13,412 nucleotides of DNA from Saksenaea vasiformis B4078. Taxonomy: Eukaryota > Mucoromycota > Mucoromycetes > Mucorales > Saksenaeaceae. How positions within the stretch are numbered: position 1 is the stretch's first letter; every line of letters starts with the position of its first letter. The stretch covers positions 1 through 13,412 of the forward strand of contig JNDT01002313.1 in the NCBI GenBank assembly GCA_000697055.1. Direction: 5' to 3'. A program made the position numbers and the translations under genes. Below are positions 7,906 to 13,412 of the stretch, in pieces. Under the pieces are notes generated by a model. That model was not told the origin of the DNA. It worked only from the letters and a program-made list of their open reading frames with translations, and ran no database searches.

Positions 7906-9859
7906 GGGATGATGAATTGCAGGAACATCATCCAGTCTACAGCACGTGTGTGGCCAGGCGCTTGCTCAATATCTATACAAAAAGTTACTAATAGAACCAT
8001 AGCTATGTATGCACACCAATAAAGGATCCTTTGAAAATCTGTGGTATTGATGTCTTCTGGGCATGTTCCATGGCTTTTCTGATGGTTTTTTGGTACTTTG
8101 GTTCCAAGAACAGTGGGTTGGTAGTTCCAAAGTCACCTCGGACCATGCTCCAGACCTGGTGAGCTAATCCATGCCTGAAACAATGCATCTCATCATATCC
8201 AAAGAAGTAGGGACCATGAAATGTCTGGAGCTCTGCAAATGGAGTTGGCTTCTTAAGGCCATACTCCTTGTGATTCGATATCAGCATTATTTGTTGATGG
8301 ACAAGTAATATTTACCATATCTCCATCTAGAAAATGGACAGCTTTCTGCAAGGCTGCTTTTTAAATGACTTTGGGAAAATACATCCCACCATTGCTTCCA
8401 GAAACACCCTTGACATGGCAGATTCGACAACCATAGGTGGAATTGTGCCTACTATGATGGCATAGGTCAGCAATACCTGGGATATCTCCACTGGCAATGA
8501 GAAGATGGATGCGAGAGCAGTAGACCTTTCCATCTATATGCACTTCCATCCCTTCTCTAAAAAGTTTCTTCAGTTCCTCAATTGTTGGCTGTAGGAAGCT
8601 AAAAAGATCTCTCAGTTTTTTTGGTCCAGGGATCACAGTGATCTGTATCATGTTCTTTTTCAGATACCTTTAGAAGGCATGTTAGTGCCACGTCAGAAAT
8701 TAAGAGGTCTTTGCATACCTCTCCTCTGGAGAAAGATTGAGATTTATTACCATCACCATTGTATTGGTTTGACTATGCTTGTGAAATGTGTTGAATCCAT
8801 CTACAAACATTGACAGAACAATGTCATAGGGACTGGTGAATAGTTCTTTGTATCCCTTGTACAATTTTCCATCAAGTATGTCAACGAAATCAGTTTTCTG
8901 TTCCATTTTGTTGCAGTTATCCTGGTGCGTAAGCATTTCTCTCATATTTGGATGATAAAAACACATCGTGAGCTGCTGTGTCAAAGGTAGTTGTGTCGTG
9001 CTCACCAGGGCTTTTGCAGTCTTTGGATTAAAGCATGGTTCTTCGCAGTAAGGGCAGGAAGCCACATCATCTGTGTACATATAACAACCACGAGGACACA
9101 TATCATAGATTGCTGGCTTCACAGGGTACATCTTCAGTAGAGCCTTCTTGGCCTTGTACTGACTAGGAAGCATTTGTCTCTCTGTTATGAAGGTTATTGT
9201 TATGTTAGAATTTACAGAATTCAAATATACTTACGGAAATCTGGATGGGTAATATAATCATTGATCCATTGTATAGCTTCATCCACAGCATTTCTACCTA
9301 CGTTAAGATCGTTCATCAGGGTGATGAACTCGATGCTCTTCTTCTCAAAAAAGGACAACTTGGGAATAGGTGGCATTGTAATTTTGATGGGGTTATGGGG
9401 ATCACACTGCCCATCATCCATGGCGACCTCATCAGTGTGACCCAGATAGTCCATATCACTTTTGTCATCTGCATCAGTACCATTGACTACATCCTCCTCA
9501 GCGTCTGACCAATCTGTGGAGTTTTCACTGTCTTCATTTCCAGTATCTGTATCATCCTCTCTGTAGGCATCATCAGTGTCCATATCATCTAGATTGCCCA
9601 GGTCAAAATATTCATCTTCCATTGGATCCACCCTGTCATCATTTTGCATATCTTTCCAAAAGAAATTATCATACAAGCGTCAGAATTTTATAAATCTTTG
9701 GGAATAAATCTTACCTTTAATGACACTGGTTCATTTTTCAGAGAAAGATGAAATGCCAGAATTAGTGTGCACGCGCTGTCTTTTTCTTGCAGGACATAAA
9801 AACTGATGCTTATCCCATTCTTTCTGAAGAATAATTACTTTGCATTTGTAGCACTTCAT
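7906..9859 (-). pseudogene. Tnp2-type (CACTA superfamily) transposase, six exons, interrupted
   Basis: This is a DDE-type transposase of the Tnp2 family, about 564 codons in the window. Exons (minus strand) are 9715-9859, 9235-9651, 8719-9181, 8316-8667, 8017-8266 and 7906-7972. Introns are 63, 53, 51, 49 and 44 nt, and every junction keeps phase. It starts MKCYKCKVII with a C-x2-C...H-x3-C finger. An acidic stretch rich in Asp, Glu and Asn follows. Family motifs come next: MCPRGCYMYTDD with CPYC, IVLSMFVDGFNTF, NLNLSPEERY, ITVIPGPKK, LLIASGDIPGIADLCHHSRH, CRICH, YGLKKPTPFAEL, GYDEMHCFRHG, IPQIFKGSFID, and finally HTRAVDWMMFLQFIIP, where the E2 LTR begins. In-frame stops are TGA 9731-9733 and TAA 8361-8363. 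The last intron's GTGTGC donor is weak, but splicing there restores a strong family match. Family call is firm; the stops and the E2 insertion make it non-functional. Confidence 0.87.
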
Positions 9860-10148
9860 ATGGAAAAGAGTAAATCTAACAAATTGTCAATTGGTACATA
9901 TTTATACCATCTTCTGCTTGCACATTGCATGAGTCATTGTCAGACATGTTCACTATCATCCTTAAAATTTAGAAAATTGAGAATCAGCAAATTAATCTGA
10001 AACTGTGAGAAGGTATAAAAAGGCTGTAGCAAAAGCACTGAAATTGAGCCCCTTTTGCGCGTTACACTGTTTTCCATTGTAAAGTAAGATATTACCAGTC
10101 ATTAAATATACTAAATAACAGGTGTTTGTACCATATTAGTACTGTATA
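9860..10148. promoter_or_regulatory. Divergent promoter region between the two CACTA-like element genes
   Basis: About 290 bp separate the start codons of the leftward transposase (ATG at 9857-9859) and the rightward second gene (ATG at 10149-10151). TATAAATAT lies at 9898-9906 on the minus strand, about 40 nt before the transposase ATG. TATAAAAA lies at 10014-10021 on the plus strand, about 130 nt before the other ATG. Both orientations and positions suit a shared bidirectional promoter. I see no other gene in this stretch. Confidence 0.5.
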
Positions 10149-11014
10149 ATGAACCCAAGTACCTCTAAGAATGACCAGTGCAAATGCATTGAAACGCAGA
10201 TGTTACTCGACCTGCAGGAAATGGTAGACTGTGTCGAACAACACCAAGAGGAAATCCTGTCTATTTTGCATCAGCTTCAAAACACCCATGGCTTCCAGAC
10301 CAAAGGAGACAGTGCTGCCTATAGGACCCTACCAAAGTCTCCCCCAATTTCAAGGCCTATGAATGGGACCAAAGTATACAAGATATATGCAAATGACATC
10401 CTTCAGTTCATTCAAGTGTATATTCCCAAGCCAGATGGTTCCAGCAGCGAGGGTCCTGAGGCTGAGGCTGATGATGGTGTTCTTGGCAACTTTTCTCCTG
10501 CTGCCAAGGATATCTACTGCAAGCTTGTTCAGTAGGTAAAGTGGTCCTGAGATTTCAAGGCCAAAGAATATACAGACAGTGGGAGATTTGTCTCAAACTG
10601 GAAAGACCTCTCCAACTCTGATAAGGCATTCCTTTATCAAGAAGCAATCAAGGGGGGAATCAACCTCAACCTGCCCATGAATGCTTGTGCTGATGACTGG
10701 GTCACTAAGCATCTTGTCAGTGAGTGCTGGCACAATAATGCCAAGCAGTACAGAAAACAGTAAGCCTGTTATGTCCTGATCTAGCTAATTATACAATAGT
10801 GAGGCCAAAAGTGCCAATAAGCAGCCAGTACCTGAACAACTGGGTCTATCCAGGAACCCATGCCAAGGAAAGAGAGTAAGGATTATAACATGATTTCACA
10901 TATTACTACTGCCATTAATAGACTCCAGGCAAACAACTGTCTGCCCACAAAGGCAGGAGGGCCAAGCTTACAGTAGATGAAGATATGAGATATCAGTTGC
11001 CACAAGTAATCTGA
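10149..11014 (+). pseudogene. Second gene of the CACTA-like element, unknown function, two nonsense codons
   Basis: I do not recognise this protein. Proposed exons are 10149-10759, 10800-10875 and 10922-11014, with introns of 40 and 46 nt (GTAAGC...TAG with an AGCTAAT branch, and GTAAGG...TAG); phases match, giving about 259 codons. The N-terminal part begins MNPSTSKNDQCKCIETQMLL and continues with a helix-prone, Glu/Gln-rich stretch that could form a coiled coil. The middle has KVYKIYANDILQFIQVYIP and a short acidic linker. After the stops TAG 10533-10535 and TGA 10548-10550 the frame continues with SGRFVSNWKDLSNSDKAF and WVTKHLVSECWHNNAKQYR, then a basic tail with KGRRAKL. The C-terminal end is uncertain; an acidic Ser/Glu-rich frame lies just downstream near 11035-11080. 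The divergent layout with the transposase suggests a partner such as a DNA-binding TnpA-like protein, but this is inference only. Confidence 0.55.
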
Positions 11015-11162
11015 TACTGACACTATCTGTAGGAGACACTGCATTAGAATCATCAGAAGCATCAGAAGTATCTGAATAGCTCGATCTATCTGATACTTAA
11101 AAATAGAAAGAAATTTGGTGGTAATGACACAGCAATAATGTAGTCAATTGTGAAGAATATAT

Positions 11163-11172
11163 AATAAATAAA
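11163..11172 (+). terminator. Overlapping AATAAA polyA signals
   Basis: AATAAATAAAG contains two overlapping AATAAA-like hexamers about 150 nt after the inferred end of the plus-strand gene of the CACTA-like element. They are the nearest good 3'-end signal for that gene in an otherwise non-coding AT-rich stretch. Confidence 0.4.
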
Positions 11173-11284
11173 GAAGCAGATACTGCTGTATTTAGCATTA
11201 AAACATGCTGTATGATTCTGATACCTAATGTAAAAGTAGCAATATTCGTAGTGAACCACTATTTTACTATCAAAATGTATCCAA

Positions 11285-11456
11285 ACTTTTTGGTCATTTA
11301 TGGTTATTTCTGGTCAGTTTGACCAAAAATTTAGGTTACTTTCAGGTTATTTCATCTCGGTCATTTCCAGGGATTAGGTTCCTAATCCCCCAACTTTTCA
11401 GTTAACTATTTAACCAAAAATTTAACCAAAATTAACTGACTTTTTCCCGCAGTAGT
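11285..11456. repeat. Subterminal repeats, hairpin and right terminus of the CACTA-like element
   Basis: The tract from about 11290 holds at least six GGTyA(t/c/g)TT-like motifs in direct orientation, followed from about 11400 by inverted AACCAAAAATTTAACC units. Between them a near-perfect hairpin has arms GGGATTAGG (11370-11378) and CCTAATCCC (11381-11389) with a 2-nt loop. The terminus read inwards is ACTACTGCGGGAAAAAGTCA. Dense, oriented subterminal repeats are typical of CACTA elements. The boundary with E3 is placed at 11456 or 11457. Confidence 0.5.
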
Positions 11457-12884
11457 TGCATACAAGTACTCTGGCTCCATTTCTAGTTCTTGCATTTTAC
11501 ACTCAGGGCCATCCCATTGTGAAAGTAAATCAGGGACGTGATTATCCTTTCCAGGCTTATAATGGATGTCTGGGTCATACAGTTCCATTTCAGCAATCTA
11601 CTATATTAAGTGAGGTATAGGCTTGAGTTGTGTGCAGAAGTATCACAGAGGGTGATGATCCATGTATACTGTGTATGGTCGTCCTTCAATGAAACACCTC
11701 CAAGACTGCAATGCATGTAGTATTCCCAGTAGTTCCCTCTCTTGCGCAGGGTACTTGCATTCTGCCTCAGACAGTTTCTTAGACTCGAATGCCAATGGGT
11801 GCATCAGTCCATCTGCACCTTGCTGTAACAATACTGCTCCCACGCCAAAGTCAGAGGCATCTGTCTTGATCACAAATGGTACTTCTGGGTCAGGTAGCAG
11901 AAGGATGGGTGCATTGGCCATTTGTGTCTTTATTTCGTTGAAGGCTGCTTGACAATCTGGTATCCAGGTGATAGCTCTTTTCTTTGCCCCTGTGCCTTTT
12001 GGCAGATGTCCTGAAGGTTTGTAGATATGAGATCGTTTTCTGAATCAAAAGATGACAAATAAATATGCAACATTTGAGCGGCTGCTGATGTTCAAAGAGA
12101 TATGATTGATTGAAATGATCACTGCTGTACAATAGCATAAACACTTCTAAAGAGGACGCACTCATTTTATTTAGAAGGGGTCGTTTGAAAGAGATGATGT
12201 GTGATGTGCAAACACACAGCATTTACTAAACTTTCAGATGTTCTGATGAGACATGACCATCCTCCTTTGTGAGATCTGTCAAAGGTGCAACAATGGTTGA
12301 AAAGTCTCATATAAACTGTTGATAGTATGAACCAAGGCCAATGAACTGGTAAACCTCCTGTACATTCATCAGTATTGACCAGTTTTGGATCACAGATACC
12401 TTCAACTTCGCAGGGAGGATTCTATCAGCAGTAACTTGAAACTCCATGAATTCCAGTTCTTGCTTGTTGAATTTGCACTTCTTCAAATTTACATATAGTT
12501 TTGCTTCCTGTAAGTAGTTGAGAACTTGACGCACATACCTTTTGTGCTCTTCCTTGGTACGGCTGAAGATAAGTATATCGTCCAAGTAGACCAGTACAAA
12601 TTTGTCCAAATAATCTTTTAACACTGAATTTATCAGCCATTGGAACGTTGGGGAAGCATTTGTTAAGCTGAATGGTAAGACCAGGAATTCAAAGGACCCA
12701 TATCATGTGTTGAAAGCAGTCTTCAGTATATCTTCAGGGCAGATTTTTACCTGATGGTAACTGCTTTTCAGATCGATACTTGAGAAGTACTTTGCATCAC
12801 TGAGTCACTCCAGACATTCATTGATATGCAGCAGAGGATGTGAATTCTGTTTGGTGACTTGATTTATTGCATGCACTATAGGAA
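11457..12884 (-). mobile_element. Ty3/gypsy remnant E3 (pol fragment), bounded by two DNA transposons
   Basis: Only RT and RNase H sequence remains. The right side is cut at about 12885 by the start of a repeat-rich element, the left at 11456/11457 by the CACTA-like element. A 220-bp insertion splits it further. It is a different gypsy lineage from E1 and E2: YLDD rather than FIDD, and a different RNase H. No LTR is visible. It is the most decayed element here and, by nesting order, the oldest of the stack. Confidence 0.8.
11457..12884 (-). pseudogene. pol: E3 reverse transcriptase-RNase H fragment, six in-frame stops
   Basis: One broken frame covers RT and RNase H. RT begins around AINQVTKQNSHPL (typical families have RAIN.VT..), then SSIDLKSSYHQV (motif A Asp), PTFQWLIN and VLVYLDDILIFSR (motif C YLDD, near 12570). 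RNase H has IKTDASDFGVGA, PAQERELLGI and MDHHPL, then IHYKPGKDNHVPDLLSQWDG. Stops in frame are TGA 12805-12807, 12703-12705, 12307-12309 and 11643-11645, and two consecutive TAG at 11598-11603. All four TGA fall where families normally have Arg: (D)RL, TRYG, IRDFS and LRYF. The double TAG falls where RW is usual. Removing 232 bp (the insertion plus one copy of its flanking repeat) joins VSSEHL to PKGTGAKK in frame. The protein is lost; the family call is secure. Confidence 0.88.
12003..12246. mobile_element. 220-bp non-coding insertion in E3 with 12-bp flanking duplication (MITE-like)
   Basis: The flanking copies are CAGATGTCCTGA (12003-12014) and CAGATGTTCTGA (12235-12246), identical at 11 of 12 bases; the insert is 12015-12234. 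Deleting the insert and one copy (232 bp) restores the E3 frame, as expected for a target-site duplication. The insert ends are weakly inverted (AGGTTTGTAGA against AAGTTTAGTAA). Inside is a small stem, CTTCTAAA/TTTAGAAG. No coding frame is convincing. A non-autonomous DNA transposon, perhaps Mutator-like given the long duplication, is the best guess. Confidence 0.55.
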
Positions 12885-13100
12885 CAGAATTCACTTTTTA
12901 AAGTGAAGTTTCACTTTTTTTAGTGATCACTAAAAATGCAAAGAAGTGAAAAAAAAGTGAAAAAAAAGTGATCGCCCAAATATAGAAAAGAGTGAAAAAG
13001 TAGTAAAAAAAAGTGATTGCTGAATTTGAAAAAAAGTGAAGAAAAAAGTGATAAAAAAGTGATTACTTTTATCAAAAAAAGTGAATAAAAAGTGAACAAG
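12885..13100. repeat. Dense AGTGA repeat array with palindromes, probable end of another DNA transposon
   Basis: Starting at CAGAATTCAC (12885), where E3 coding homology ends, the tract contains more than ten copies of AGTGA, mostly as A(n)AGTGA, at 10-25 bp spacing, together with inverted copies TTCACTTT. TTCACTTT and AAAGTGAA (12890-12907) form an 8-bp-arm hairpin. TTTTTAGTGATCACTAAAAA (12917-12936) is a perfect 20-bp palindrome. A CAG start plus dense subterminal repeats fits a hAT-like terminus, but no transposase is in view. Confidence 0.5.
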
Positions 13101-13412
13101 TAGTAATTGTAGATTCGTTGTTTATTGGATAAAATTGCTATTGTGATTCTACTAGGCCCCCTGTCTATCTACCTTCCACTTGTCTAGAAAACCTCATATA
13201 TGCTAAATACCATTTTTCAAAGCAGCCGCCTTGAGACTAAATGAAAAGCCTACACAAACCATGTTTCTGATCAAAAAATAAAGATTTGTAGATGAAGCGA
13301 AGGAAGTATTTATCCTATAAGAATATAAGTAATGGTTTCATTGTAGTAAGAGCAACTTACATCAAAAAAGGAAAAGGTCCGGCCTAAAAATAAGCATATA
13401 AGAACAAGAGAT
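13101..13412. other. AT-rich non-coding DNA, nothing recognised
   Basis: No open frame of useful length, no recognisable protein motif and no RNA-gene signature could be seen. It probably belongs to the interior of the repeat-rich element starting at 12885. Confidence 0.4.

Larger units (their letters stand above)
7906..11456. mobile_element. CACTA-like element with Tnp2-type transposase, right part
   Basis: The segment holds a Tnp2-type transposase pseudogene on the minus strand, a divergently transcribed second gene on the plus strand, and a non-coding repeat-rich right edge. The right terminus read inwards on the minus strand is ACTACTGCGGGAAAAAGTCA, reminiscent of CACTA-superfamily ends (CACTA...). 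At that point the RNase H frame of gypsy remnant E3 stops, so the element seems to have inserted into E3. Its left part is interrupted by E2 at 7905/7906. Fungal Tnp2 transposons of the Plavaka type are the closest group I know, but I cannot assign the subfamily. Confidence 0.75.

Noticed and set aside
7697..7941. TGTAGAC...GTCTACA pair as the LTR ends of E2
   Set aside because: The right arm lies inside a Tnp2 transposase exon whose family match (HTRAVDWMMFLQFIIP) runs through it to 7906, so the inverted pair is a coincidence.
10536..10559. Tiny intron to remove the stops at 10533 and 10548
   Set aside because: GTAAAG to CAAG would be only about 24 nt and would not remove the TAG; two nonsense codons are simpler.
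11890..12222. 110-residue minus-strand open frame
   Set aside because: It crosses the insertion into E3 in a different frame from the RNase H and shows no motif; it is a chance frame.
12011..12231. The E3 insert as a spliced intron (GTTTAG...TTCAG)
   Set aside because: That 221-nt removal breaks the frame, whereas removing 232 bp with one flanking repeat keeps it; the flanking duplication fits an insertion.
1439..12807. TGA reassigned to a sense codon in this organism
   Set aside because: TGA replaces Arg rather than one consistent recoded residue such as Trp, TAG and TAA stops also occur, and normal TGG is used for the conserved Trp codons.

Overview
This is a transposon graveyard from a eukaryotic genome, most likely a fungus. 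The reasons are introns of 40-66 nt with GT-AG ends and CTAAC/CTAAT/CTGAC-like branch sites, roughly 40% GC, and the mix of families: hAT, Ty3/gypsy with a fungal-style Gag, and a CACTA-like element with a Tnp2-type transposase. An early-diverging (Mucoromycota-like) fungus is my best guess, from family flavour only. I see no host gene, rRNA or tRNA.

Layout, left to right. 1-2803: right part of a hAT element (+), with a four-exon transposase carrying two in-frame stops, a polyA signal, about 67-bp and 31-bp tandem repeats and a right terminus. 2804-6554: 5' half of Ty3/gypsy element E1 (-), with LTR, gag, protease, RT, RNase H and the start of integrase in one frame broken by three TGA codons. 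6555-7905: 5' end of a related Ty3/gypsy element E2 (-), with its LTR and an unbroken partial gag. 7906-11456: right part of a CACTA-like element with a six-exon Tnp2-type transposase pseudogene (-) and a divergently transcribed second gene of unknown function (+), ending in a repeat-rich terminus. 11457-12884: a heavily decayed Ty3/gypsy pol fragment, E3 (-), itself carrying a 220-bp non-coding insertion. 12885-13412: the edge of another probable DNA transposon, with dense AGTGA repeats, then AT-rich DNA with no recognisable gene.

The parts fit one nested history. E3 is interrupted by the CACTA-like element, which is interrupted by E2, which is interrupted by E1, which is interrupted by hAT. 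At each junction one coding frame stops exactly where the terminus of the next element begins. The missing left halves should lie beyond position 1 in reverse order. Most of the 15 in-frame stops are TGA. Several replace an arginine expected in the family (CGA to TGA), which points to cytosine deamination. The window shows stacked, largely inactive selfish elements rather than a cooperating host gene cluster; the least familiar component is the second gene of the CACTA-like element.
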